Source of the DNA: Mytilus galloprovincialis
Lineage: Eukaryota; Mollusca; Bivalvia; Mytilida; Mytilidae
DNA: 64,000 nucleotides
Direction of reading: 5' to 3'
NCBI RefSeq assembly: GCF_965363235.1
Contig: NC_134842.1
Location: 7,901,112 to 7,965,111, forward strand
Part shown: positions 55,401 through 64,000 of the stretch, in pieces
How the letters are laid out: every line of letters starts with the position of its first letter
Numbering within the stretch: the stretch's first letter is position 1
Made by a program: the position numbers and the translations under genes
Notes under the pieces: model-generated
Seen by the model: only the letters and a program-made list of their open reading frames with translations
What the model was told of the DNA's origin: nothing
Databases searched by the model: none

Positions 55401-57815
55401 TAATGCCATTGCCATCAAGCTTTTTTGCCATCTCTAGTTTTACTGAAAAAATGTCCACGTTTCATGTAAAGTCACCGTCTGCATTTATATCATCTTCACA
55501 TCCAATAGAACCAACAAAAACGTATAATTCATATCAGACTTCAGTGATAGAAACAACACCAATAGATCATGTTATGACTACTCCAACAGAAAATGATATC
55601 GCTGATGGTGGAAGTAACAATTTGTGTATGTTCCACATTATCTGTTATTTATTACAAATAGGCAGTATCCAATTTCATATGATTCAAATTAAGGAGCCGA
55701 AATATTCACACTTAAATTTTACTATCAAATTTGGCAAAATAAAACAAGAGATGCTTTGTAAATCAAACAAAAACATTAATAGCACTTCATTTACATCAAG
55801 ACAGGGTTTTTGGTTTATGAAATATTTAGGTGTTTATTATATCTTATTGATAATATGCATTGAACATATAAACTGAGTAAATCATAATACAAAAACCTAC
55901 TTCGTCGTACAAAACAAACGAAGTAATCAGAGAATATCATGTGTTTTCAGCAGTTTGTCATTAATTAAGAAGGAGGTCTTTTAACTGACAATGATTTTTC
56001 TATTGTTGACTTCCTTAGTTAAGAGCAAAAGGATCAAAAATAAAATAACGAGCTGAACGGAAAAACTTAAACGGACTGAAAACAACTGTCATATTTATGA
56101 CTTGGTATAGGCATTTGCTTTTCCTTGTGTAGAAAGGGTGGAATCAACATTTTCATAGCTCGTTAAATCTCTAACTTGTATGACACATCTCTTGTATTAA
56201 CAACAATTTGTAAGTGCAACAGATATTATTTAACAATATAAAAATGTAAAAACAATAATTGTACTAAATATTTTATTATGATCAATTTATTTTCTTAATC
56301 AAATTTTTTGGTAAAATGGTTCTGATTTGTGTTCATAGTTGCTATATGCTCATATTTTTTGTTGTATCGAGAAGAAACCAATTGAATAAGTATGGTGTAT
56401 CAACCAATTATGTATAAAATTATAGCACAGCCCATGAATTCAGATAAAATCTTTTAAAAATATATTTGTAAAGAAATCACCGAAGATAGAATATACAATT
56501 ATGAAATCGCTGTTACGTTTATACACACTGGAATTATTATTATAGCGTCCTTGTTTTAACGGAATTCCTGTACTCTCGTGGTATATCATTTTTTTTTGTC
56601 AGATTTAAAGAAAACTAAAAAATTACTGAACATACAGAACTCAAAGGAAAGTTTAAAACAGAAATTCCGTGATCAAAAGACAAAATTCAAAGCTCAAACA
56701 CATCAAACTAATGAATTACAACTGTCATATTTCTGACATGGAACAAACACTTCCTCATGTAGAAAATGGTCGATTGAACCTGGTTTTATACCACTTGTAC
56801 GACAGTCGCATCGAATTCTTAAAATATGAATTTTTCACCTTTTTCAGATTTATTATTACTCTTAATTTTATTGATTCCAATGACCATGTTTGTCGTGTGG
56901 AGATTCAAAAGGAAAATGAGGTAGATAAAATCATGAAATGTTGTCTCTTGGTTCTTTAATAATATTGAAATCCGTAAATATATAGAACATGCAACATATT
57001 CTAGTGACGAGCCATTTGGATATAATGTTTGAAAGGATGAAGATTCAAAAATCAAAATCAAAAGCTCAAACACATCAACAACTGCCATATTCCTGACATG
57101 GTCAGAAGAGATCAAAATGAAAGGAAACAGTCTTGTTCTACCTATTAACGAAAATATCTTGTGTTTTAGTAACGATACAAGGGACACATATGTGTGCATA
57201 AAAAATGGATAAATATAGATTAAGTTAAAGCTAAAATTCAAATGTAACACGTAATGTAATAGTCATCATTTTGAAAGCAATCCGTGGTATTCAACTCAAA
57301 CGAAGGTTCGAAAATGAAGGAAACTGCGTTTTATAAGCGGGAAACACTGTGAGTTGTTATTGTAACGTATGTTCTCTATCATAAACAATATAAACATCAA
57401 AGATATCAGTATTTAAATTGTGTATCACAGATCGCTGATTACCAGATAACTGCATCTTAATTTTCACACTGTTTAACACAAATGATATTTTGAAACTTAC
57501 TACAGAGATTTAAACCTCAGATAGAATAAGGTTCAATATCAATTTTAAATTTAGACATTTAATAGTTCGTACATATTTCGTAATGACAGTGAATCACAAG
57601 TCTATGATGGCTGGTTGGTATATTTCAATACGATACATCTATCTAAAGGCATGAACGAAATACAAAGGATTGTTCGTTTTAAAGAATGAAAATATCTGTA
57701 CAATTCATTTGTGTTTTCTATATTTGTTTTATTTAGAAGCTGTGTTTATAAAGTAAAAAGGAGAAATGAAAATTATGACGCAACAAAAAATAGCCGTGCG
57801 GTGTATTCCTCATAA
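44490..57815 (+). CDS. Single-pass membrane protein with LDL-receptor class A modules, 272 residues, five exons
   Basis: Exons are 44490-44549, 52533-52650, 55137-55625, 56848-56920 and 57737-57815 (819 bases with stop). Introns have GT..AG ends and phases 0, 1, 1 and 2, all consistent. Exon 1 encodes a 20-residue signal peptide ([20 protein letters not shown]). Exon 2 is a complete LDLa module, with cysteines 25, 32, 38, 45, 51 and 60 and a calcium-site DCKDESDE ending. Exon 3 starts with a half module (cysteines 66, 73, 78 and 85, no acidic site), then about 135 Ser/Thr-rich residues as a mucin-like stalk. Exon 4 holds the membrane helix (about 223-240, [11 protein letters not shown]..) followed by RFKRK. 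Exon 5 gives a 26-residue basic tail with Tyr 251, 260 and 270. LDLa modules bind calcium and protein ligands, so a cell-surface binding or adhesion role is likely; the ligand is unknown. The acceptor of exon 3 is AAG, which is weaker. Skipping the exon 3 donor would give a different tail ending at 55876. Confidence 0.82.
44922..45031 (-). repeat. Dispersed repeat family C, variant
   Basis: In intron 1: ATACCAGGACTAAATT, CGCCAGACGCACGTTTCGTC and GACTCATCAGTGACGTTCGA. Confidence 0.8.
45032..45300 (-). repeat. Fragment of retroelement family B 3' region
   Basis: GAATGGAAATGGGGAATGTG, CCCGACCATAGAACAGTCAA and GGAGTTGAAG at its end align with 50053-50330, in the same orientation. Confidence 0.8.
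45685..45860 (+). repeat. Dispersed repeat family C, diverged copy
   Basis: TCAATGCTGTTCAACTTTGT, GGCGTCACACGTAGGTCTTG and TGTGGACAAAATACACTTCT are recognisable but mutated at several CpG positions. Confidence 0.7.
45955..46140 (+). repeat. Dispersed repeat family F, upstream half
   Basis: AAAATGCCCTGTACCAAGTC and TAGTTCGTTTCTGTGTG; the downstream half is at 48345-48530, beyond the inserted element. Confidence 0.75.
47055..47260 (+). repeat. Left ATCGACGTCC array
   Basis: Starts GTTATATATGTAAGACTCAG and repeats ATCGACGTCC with single-base variants at irregular 17-30 base spacing. It pairs as an inverted repeat with 48075-48237. Confidence 0.88.
48075..48237 (-). repeat. Right ATCGACGTCC array (inverted)
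   Basis: GGACGTCGAT words spaced 17-28 bases apart, ending CTGAGTCTAACATATATAT, the complement of the start of the left array. Confidence 0.88.
48345..48530 (+). repeat. Dispersed repeat family F, downstream half
   Basis: TATTTAATGCGTTTCCCTCG and AACAGCGGTATACTACTGTT; it completes the copy interrupted at 46212. Confidence 0.8.
48531..50052. other. Intron 1 sequence, nothing recognised
   Basis: About 1.5 kb of AT-rich DNA. A 95-codon minus-strand frame at 49077-49364 is hydrophobic but has no homology I recognise. Confidence 0.45.
50053..51186 (-). mobile_element. Retroelement family B: ORF C-terminus plus 3' region
   Basis: The minus-strand frame 51186-50686 (166 codons, ending in TAA) contains [40 protein letters not shown] and [20 protein letters not shown] recall these motifs from the C-terminal part, after the reverse transcriptase, of mussel retroelement proteins; the element class cannot be fixed from this part. 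It is followed by about 630 bases of 3' region down to about 50053. That region includes CCAGCTCCAGACCTCAATTA, GGGTTAAACATG and CGACCATAGAGC. The polymerase part is absent (5' truncation). Lies in intron 1 of the LDLa gene, opposite strand. Confidence 0.75.
51440..51585 (+). repeat. Dispersed repeat family D
   Basis: CTTTATAGCTTGCTGTTCGG, ATAATGGTTTACTTTTATAA and GGAACTCATACCCCATTCTC. Confidence 0.8.
51993..52150. repeat. Foldback hairpin, about 70-base arms
   Basis: GAAATAATTCATGGGGCTTG..ATATATCGTGATT pairs with AATCACGATATATATTAAGC..TTATTTC. Inside, ATATTTTACCC and GGGTAAAATAT close a loop of about 14 bases, CTCGCTATCGCTCA. Overlapping plus frames are shadows. Confidence 0.92.
52300..52355 (+). 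repeat. Dispersed repeat family E tail
   Basis: TCATTGGCAATCATACCACA directly followed by the TA microsatellite. Confidence 0.75.
52356..52426 (+). repeat. (TA)35 microsatellite
   Basis: About 71 bases of alternating TA, about 105 bases before exon 2 of the LDLa gene. The frames of repeated Ile-Tyr across it are artefacts. Confidence 0.98.
52682..52812 (+). repeat. Dispersed repeat family C
   Basis: AATGCTCTTCAACTTTTTAC, GATGAGTCTTATGTAGAC and AATCCTGGTACCTTTGATAA; in intron 2. Confidence 0.85.
53080..53190 (-). repeat. Dispersed repeat family C, variant
   Basis: AACTCATCATAGATACCAGC and AAAGACTCATCAGTGACGCT; same subtype as 44922-45031. Confidence 0.8.
53905..54310 (+). repeat. Dispersed repeat family C, longest copy
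   Basis: Extends from AAAGACCCCGACCTTTCAAT through TGCCCGAGGCTATCACCAGC, TCGAAAAACTAAGGATTTTC and GATGAGTCTTATGTAGAC to AGTCCTGGTACC. Together with 28040-28392 it gives about 350-400 bases of the element. Confidence 0.85.
54505..54590 (-). repeat. Dispersed repeat family E fragment
   Basis: AAGAAGATGTGGTGTGATTG and AAGAGACCAAATGACACAGA, complement of the E 3' end. Confidence 0.8.
56610..56830 (-). repeat. Retroelement family A tail fragment
   Basis: ATTACTGAACATACAGAACT, ATGGAACAAACACTTCCTCA and GACAGTCGCATCGAATTC; immediately before exon 4 of the LDLa gene, whose acceptor tract follows. A second short piece is at about 57040-57110. Confidence 0.75.
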
Positions 57816-57821
57816 GTGGTA

Positions 57822-57827
57822 AATAAA
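57822..57827 (+). promoter_or_regulatory. Candidate polyadenylation signal
   Basis: AATAAA seven bases after the stop codon of the LDLa gene. This would be a very short 3' UTR; later signals are also possible. Confidence 0.35.
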
Positions 57828-59139
57828 TTGTAACGGTTATTTTATTTGTTTTAATATACTTAAACACATATATTTTAAATACCACCTGTGTGAATTTAAA
57901 TGAGACTTCGAGTTTACCACTTGTTATGTCACATTAAGGATGGGATTTTACATACAATTTGAATTACACCTTATATAAGAATGCAAGATTTTGATGGGTT
58001 GGTAGCCAGTGTTTTTTTTCACATATTCTAACATGTTTTCTTCATTTCAAACAAATTTGTATGATGTTCACCACTGCCGGTGAATATGCATCAAATACTA
58101 CGGTAGATGTATTTGCCAATTTGGATATTCCTTTTTTACCCTCGCGAGCATATTTCGCCATTTTTTTTTAACGTTACATAAAGAAAAAGAGCTAATTCGT
58201 ATAAGTACATGTATAATTCCCGCAGTTCTATGATAATATCAACGTTTTTATCCTCAAAATTATGCATAAACATCTTTTTGAATAAAAGCTTACAAGTAAA
58301 AATTTGATTCAACTTCACCTGTACTGAGAGTTTTAATCTGTATCTATTCGGTGTAATTTCACAGATGTATTATGTTATGGAAGGGTAATTGCGAATAACA
58401 CCAGTCAAGGGACTGTGAAATTTCCAGAGCCGCAAATTCGGTTCTAAGACTGGTATTTTTGCAAGTACTCCTTATTTGTTCAAAGTATCACATTAAAATC
58501 AACCCGATGCACCAATATCATCTTAAGAGCTCTAATACGTTATATAGATCATTTTATTATACATCAATTGTTATTTAAGCAATAATGATGATATGACAGG
58601 GAGAACAAAAACTAAAACGTAGAAGAGAGACCAACTAAATCACGACAAAACAAAACCCAAAAGGACAAACGCAGTCCCCTCTCCAACATTTAGAACTAGT
58701 GATTAATTTCAAACGATATACCAATGAGTTAGTAAATCTTGCTTCACAAGTGTCATGATATTTATAATAAAAATGTGCAATTTCTGTGTTAAATCTCCTT
58801 TGGTTCTATCATAATCGTGGAAGATAGTATCTTACGACAATAAGGACATACTCATGTTTAGATAGGTGGCACACAAATATTCAATAAAGGTGAAGAAATC
58901 ATCAAAAATCGTTATAAAAACAAGAGCTCTACAATATCGTTTCAACTGAGAAAAATATTCTACGTATGTATGTATGCGTTACAGAAATTATGCTACATAA
59001 AAACAGAAAGTTCACAACTGGAATAAATTTTCTCTTGTCGTTGTTGCGTTTCGTAACACTTTGGAAGAAAAGAATATTCCAAATGAAAAAAAAATTGTAG
59101 AGAAAATATACTTTGTATTTGGATTAAATGATTTATATG
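57828..59139. other. No gene seen
   Basis: AT-rich DNA downstream of the LDLa gene. Small minus-strand frames have no domain or splice support. Confidence 0.45.
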
Positions 59140-59370
59140 AAAAAAACAAAAAAATGATATAACAAAAAATATAACTGCTAGCAAAATTCCAGACGGAAAT
59201 TCTGTAGTCAAATTGCAAAATCCAAAGCTCAATTAAATTAAAGGAATTGATATAAACTGTGATATTCCTGAGTTGGCATTTCTTTATGTAGACAGTGGTG
59301 GATAAAACTTTGTTTTATTGCCAGGTAAACCTCTTAGTTGTAAGACAGTCGCTTGAAACTTCCTTGTTGT
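59140..59370 (-). repeat. Retroelement family A tail fragment
   Basis: AAAATTCCAGACGGAAATTC, TGATATTCCTGAGTTGGCAT, TAAACCTCTTAGTTGTAAGA and GACAGTCGCTTGAA; a diverged copy. Confidence 0.65.
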
Positions 59371-60089
59371 ATATTTTATTCAGATTGACCTCTTTGTCGT
59401 ATATTTATGTGAATGTGTTTGTCTCTTTTGCAGGGAGATAGATTAAAGAAGATCACGTCGAACAGGTCAGATAGCAAAAAATTGATTGTGACTTAAAACT
59501 GGTTTTGATTTACCTCTGTGCCTGATTAAATTAAGTGATGCCCTTTTATATATTTTGACCAAAACTAATAAGAATGTGTGATTATATGATTAAGACTATA
59601 TCCCACATTGGAATACAGTTGTCTATAATGCTGCCTATTACTTTTATTTTACAAATCAAAATTAATGTTATTTAAAAATTGATTGTATATTGTATTTATT
59701 TTTTATTCCTTTAAGTCCCCCCTCAATCATATGTTGAACACATGTTTTAACTTTAGTTTGCCTCAATAAAATATTTTGAAACTCATAAGCAATGCCTTTT
59801 ACCACAAAACACAGATATGTTTGGAAATTGGATGGCGTCAATTTTACCGTTTATTGTATTTGTGGAAAATTGAAAATTTGCTTACTTTATTGTTGACATC
59901 AACACCAACTTTAGTTTGTAAAACAATAGTTTAGTTTTGAAAATATGATGGTAATGATTGATCGTGTACTGTGTTCTTTAACAATTTCGAACAAAAGATT
60001 ATTAAAACACAGGTTATATTTTACAAATTACTTCTAAACTCATCACCAAGTCTTTTTTTTTCATTTCTGTTGTTAATGACAGATGCTTC
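59371..60089. other. No gene seen
   Basis: AT-rich DNA. TTTGCAGGGAGATAGATTAAAG near 59430 looks like an acceptor followed by a short leader, but no coding frame follows. Confidence 0.4.
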
Positions 60090-60640
60090 CTTTCAATCAG
60101 TTTAATTGAGGTCTGGAGCTGACATGTCAGTTAACTGCTAGTAGTCTGTTGTTTTTTATGTATTATTGTCATTTTATCTATTTTCTTTTGTTACATCATC
60201 TGACATCAGACTCGGACTTCTCTTGAACTGAATTTTAATGCGCATATTGTTATACGTTTACTTTTCTGCATTGGCTAGAGGCGTAGGGGATGGTTGAAAT
60301 CTCATAAACATGTTTAACCCTGCCGCAATTATGCGCCTGTCCCAAGTCAGGAGCCTCTGGCCTTTGTTAGTCTTGTATGATTTTTAATTTCAGTTTCTGA
60401 TGTATAATTCAGAGTTTAGTATGACGTCCATGATCACTGTACTAGTAAACATATTTTTATAGGGTCAGCTGAAAGACGCCTAATGATGCGGGAGTTTCAC
60501 GCTACATTTAAGACCCATTGGTGGCCTTCGACTGTTGTCTGCTCTGTGGTCGAGTTGTTGTAGCTTTGACACATTTTCCATTTCCTTTCTCAATTTTATT
60601 CCTGTACTTGAATAAATGTAACTCCGTAACTGTGAATGCT
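60090..60640 (+). mobile_element. 5'-truncated copy of the retroelement family B 3' region
   Basis: In order: TTTAATTGAGGTCTGGAGCT, GTCAGTTAACTGCTAGTAGT, GACATCAGACTCGGACTTCT, ATGTTTAACCCTGCCGCAAT, CCTGTCCCAAGTCAGGAGCC and GCGGGAGTTTCACGCTACAT. This is the reverse complement of 50053-50560, confirming that the sequence moves as a unit. Confidence 0.85.
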
Positions 60641-60729
60641 TTCTTGGGTTTTTTTTCTCGAGAGAGAGAGAGAGATTGGTTACAAATACACAATTTCCTT
60701 CCTGTTTGAATGGTTTTTGTTTACGGACC

Positions 60730-60870
60730 AATATACCTTGCTATTAGTTGTGAGCCAAGGCTCGGTGTTGAAAACATTACTTTAGCCTATATTTGTTTTT
60801 CATTTACAAATTGTGCTTAGATGGAGAATTGCCGCATCTTCACTCCTACCTCAACTTTTTATGTTTTTAT
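60730..60870 (+). repeat. Dispersed repeat family D, diverged
   Basis: GCTATTAGTTGTGAGCCAAG, ACTTTAGCCTATATTTG and AGATGGAGAATTGCC. Confidence 0.65.
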
Positions 60871-61582
60871 ATTATGTCTGTTACTGTTACCTCGAACTCA
60901 TACACTCTCAACAGTCATTCAGACATATGTGAATCTTACTAATCTTACTAATCTAACTAATCGTTCCAGATGAAATGTAATCCAGAAAAACGCCTCGGAC
61001 GCATCAAAAAATACAGCTTGTTGTTTTGAATTTTGTACAGCTCTGGGTTTTTAAAATCATAGATGGAAAAAAATGGTAATGCCATGACTAAAAAAAAAGA
61101 CAAACAGACAAATAATACTACACACGGTACAACATGGAAAACTTAAGACGAAGCAAACACCAAACCCACCAAAAAACTGGGGATGATCTCAGATGATTCG
61201 GAAGGGTAAACATAACCTGCTCCACATGCGTCACCCGTCATGTTGCTCATGTTATTACAAACCTAGTAAATAGTCTAGTTCGTTAGTTTATTCGAGAAAA
61301 GGGAACGGGATTGTAGTGACGACATAAGAAACATATCCAACGAATGGTACTAATGTACAATTTAGACGTTTATCCAAAAAAATCGAGCTCCTGAGGCCAA
61401 ATAAAAAAATGAAGTTAAGCAAAAGATGACAAAATCAAACCCTTTCAATAAACGGATTTTTTACACGTTTTCCTTAATTGTTTTATTAAACCAGTGTCAC
61501 GGGTGAGCACTGCATTTTTTTTTCAAACGAAAGAGTTAAGCAAAAACAGCCCATTGTTCATTTTCCAATTATCACTAGTAGT
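60871..61582. other. No gene seen
   Basis: Unassigned DNA; ATAATACTACACACGGTACAACATGGAAAA resembles 41286-41320, so a low-copy repeat is present. Confidence 0.45.
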
Positions 61583-61845
61583 TATCAAAGGTACCAGGAT
61601 TATAATTTAGATACATAGACTCATCAGTGACGCTCAGATCAAAAAAGTTATGATGCCAAACAAGTACAAAGTTGAAGACATTGAGGACCCAAAATTCCAA
61701 AAAATTGTGCCAAATACGGCTAAGGTAATCTATTCATAGGATAAGAAAATCCTTAGTTTTTCGAAAAATTTTAAATTTGGTAACAGGAAATTTATAAAAA
61801 TGACCATATAATTGTTATGCATGTCAACGCCGAAGTGTCCGTAGT
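61583..61845 (-). repeat. Dispersed repeat family C
   Basis: TATCAAAGGTACCAGGATTA, then a deletion that removes the GACGCGCGTTTCG core, then GACTCATCAGTGACGCTCAG and TTAGTTTTTCGAAAAATTTT. Confidence 0.8.
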
Positions 61846-61849
61846 TGTC

Positions 61850-62100
61850 GTTTGTTAATGTGATTCATGTGTGTTTGTCGTTTCTCGTTTTTTATATAGA
61901 TTGGACCGTTGGTTTTTCCGTATGAATGGCTTTACACTGGTATTTTGTGGGGCCCTTTTTAGCTTGCTTTTCGGTGTGAGCCAAAGCTCAGTGTTGAAGA
62001 CCGTACCTTGACCAGTAATGGTTTACTTTTAGAAATTTATAAATTGTGATTTGGATGGAGAGTTGTCTCATTGGCACTCATACGACATCTTCATATATCA
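61850..62100 (+). repeat. Dispersed repeat family D
   Basis: TTGTCGTTTCTCGTTTTTTA, GACCGTTGGTTTTTCCGTAT, GACCGTACCTTGACCAGTAA and GAGTTGTCTCATTGGCACTC. It also has a short internal repeat of TTATAAATT. Confidence 0.85.
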
Positions 62101-62504
62101 AAGTAACTATACTTGGCGTATTTGTATTGTCGCCAAAACGTCTTTGTGTCTAACGAATGAGTGAAAGTTACAATATTACAGGTTGTTTTGCTTTTTACTC
62201 TACGATAATTGATGATTGATGAAGCACTATCCATTCCACATATTATCATAAACGAGTATAATCAAGCCATTGCGACCATTTGACAATAAAGCAAACACTT
62301 CAGTAAACCAGTATCACAGAATTATCCACAGTAAAGAAGCTGAAACGTGACCATGGAACATCTACAAGTATAAAACAAAATCAACACTGTCGATGTGAGC
62401 TCGAGCCAAGGCTCCCTGTTGAAGCCCGTACTGTGACCTACAATGGTCACTTAAACATACTTATAGCAAGCAAGTGGCTCATTTAGTTTTAATACTTGAT
62501 TTAT

Positions 62505-62600
62505 TAAAACATTCAACATAGATACCACTACTATAATTTCTGTACGTCAGGCGCGCGCGTTTCGTCTAGAAATGACTCTTCAGTGACGATTGAATTAAAA
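62505..62600 (-). repeat. Dispersed repeat family C fragment
   Basis: AACATAGATACCACTACTAT, GCGCGCGCGTTTCGTC-like core and GACTCTTCAGTGACGATTGA. Confidence 0.75.
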
Positions 62601-63552
62601 AAGTACAAAATTCCAAATAATGTTCGACGATGGAGAGCATTAGAGCATTTAGGATTTTACTTTTTTCTATATTTTGATTTTGAATGTCGTTCTGTGATTT
62701 TCTTAAATTAACTCAACAATATTGACGCCTAATGACAATTTACATGGAGAACACACTTTTTTCAACAATAATGTTCATTATTGTGTACATTTGGTATAAT
62801 ATTTATTCATTTAAAGATTGGTTGCACAATGTATGTCGTGCGAATCAACACTTGATACTGACAGAGATTTTTCGAATGTTTTAAAGTAGTCACCTTGCTT
62901 ATTCATAAACTAACTATTGTATCTTACTCGATCAATGGTTAATCATAACGATTTTGGTGAAGATAAGTCATTAATTGTTTTAAAAATCAATCAGTATTTA
63001 AGTGGCACCTTTTATCCTTGATACGTCAGCCTTGTTTTCCGAAATTTTTTATTATTCTCTTATTTTATCTTATGATACATTTGATTTAACCTTAATGTTA
63101 AACATCCTATTTTATAAATTTATCAGACCTAAACGATGGCTTTACAAATTGGAGTTTAAGCTAGCTATAATACCAGAATTAGCCCACCGTTTTCTTCGGA
63201 ATAAAATATCTGTAACAAAATCAAGAATCTAAAATTTGATTTACACGTTCCTTTGATTGATAACATTATTTTGTATTTTTAATTGACTTCCCCTTTTTGA
63301 GTTTACGTCACAGTTTTGTATTTTTAATCAATCTAACTCTGTTTTAAATATGGTCTCCTAGGCTACATCACAAATTTATTTCATTCATAAACATTTAGCA
63401 AACTTATGCTGATTAAACTATACATGCATGTTAACACTTACTTCGGGTAAAGACAATTTTAATTCTGGCTAATTAAGTACTCTTCAATAAAAACGAATAG
63501 AACATATCTTAGTTCAGAGCATATATAGAATTAAATATGCCCGATATTTAAG
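62601..63552. other. No gene recognised
   Basis: AT-rich DNA. A short plus frame near 63120-63230 contains a segment like the retroelement A tail (AGCTAGCTATAATACCAG), so part of it is old repeat. Confidence 0.4.
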
Positions 63553-63699
63553 GAATGACTGTAATATTTTTTCTGTCTATTCGAAATAACATAAAAAATT
63601 TGGTGCACACTGAATAACGCGCGTAGCGGGTTATTAAACAGTGTGCACCACATATTTTATGTTATTTCGAATAGACAGAAAAAATATTACAGTCATTTC
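63553..63699. repeat. Large foldback hairpin, about 60-base arms
   Basis: GAATGACTGTAATATTTTTT, CTGTCTATTCGAAATAACAT and GGTGCACACTG return as an almost perfect complement. The centre AATAACGCGCGTAGCGGGTTATT has its own inner stem (AATAAC/GTTATT). Only a few mismatches occur in 60 pairs. Confidence 0.95.
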
Positions 63700-64000
63700 T
63701 TATAATTTAATTCCAAATTCCATTTTAAACCGTAGAAAACCATGAAAAAACGTTGATGACGTCACGGTCACATGACTAAATTTTGTCTATGGGCTAATAA
63801 CAAAATAACGTCAGCCAATCAGAAGACGCGTTGCATCCTAAATTAATTATAAAACAATGGCAATTCATTTTTGATATTTTTAAAAGTTCTATTAAGTAAC
63901 TGGATTTGTTATTTATCATATTGTGAGTGTAGAATAACTGCACGAAAGACGTCGACTTTCAGTTTGCATAATTCAATATTAATGCATTTTAATAACATTG
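63700..64000. other. No gene seen to the window end
   Basis: GATGACGTCACGGTCACATG and CGTCAGCCAATCAGAAGACG look like sequence that often travels with foldback elements in bivalves; this is from memory. Confidence 0.4.

Noticed and set aside
63002..63232. 76-codon plus frame
   Set aside because: Its end resembles the retroelement family A tail and no other support was seen.

Overview
The window is animal nuclear DNA, AT-rich, with few genes and many repeats. I read it as a marine mussel, most likely Mytilus or a close relative. The reasons are spliced genes with GT..AG introns, a cysteine-rich antimicrobial-peptide-type gene, and several dispersed repeats I associate with Mytilus genomic sequence (the 'GACGCGCGTTTCGTC..CTCATCAGTGACGCTC' repeat and the 'GACCTATAGTTGTTAATTTC..TCATTGGCAATCATACCAC' repeat). 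The species is inferred, not proven.

Layout. 1-5.25 kb: minus-strand remains of a BEL/Pao retrotransposon (gag, protease, RT, RNase H, integrase) with many stops and shifts, although the RT frame is open. 5.6-8.5 kb: two segmental duplications end to end. The first (5.65-7.22) matches 39.0-43.9 kb. The second (7.23-8.48) matches 22.84-24.07 kb and carries a broken exon of a defensin-like gene. 8.5-12.2 kb: interleaved inverted repeats, four tRNA-derived SINE copies and a short MITE. 12.85-18.81 kb: a 6-kb segment bounded by diverged inverted repeats, with a THAP-domain remnant just inside one end. 19.3-20.3 kb: an 18-unit, 57-bp minisatellite with no indels. 20.4-22.5 kb: a stray piece of defensin-gene intron and a retroelement 3' end. 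22.8-25.2 kb: a minus-strand defensin-like gene. 25.7-26.2 kb: a palindromic MITE. 29.3-37.5 kb: a tandem array of about 960-bp units. 39-43.9 kb: the expanded second copy of the 5.6-kb block. 44.5-57.8 kb: a five-exon plus-strand gene for a small single-pass membrane protein with LDL-receptor class A modules. 57.8-64 kb: dispersed repeats and a large foldback hairpin.

I support two genes. One is a secreted 10-cysteine peptide whose eight-cysteine core fits a mollusc/arthropod CS-alpha-beta defensin (signal exon plus mature exon, joined in phase). The other is a 272-residue protein predicted to have a signal peptide, a complete LDLa module, a half LDLa module, a Ser/Thr-rich stalk, one membrane helix and a basic tail. 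The two are not obviously linked in function. Nearly everything else is transposon-derived or duplicated DNA. The retroelement on the minus strand at 50.05-51.19 kb is useful because it joins a coding end to the 3' sequence that recurs elsewhere as anonymous repeats.
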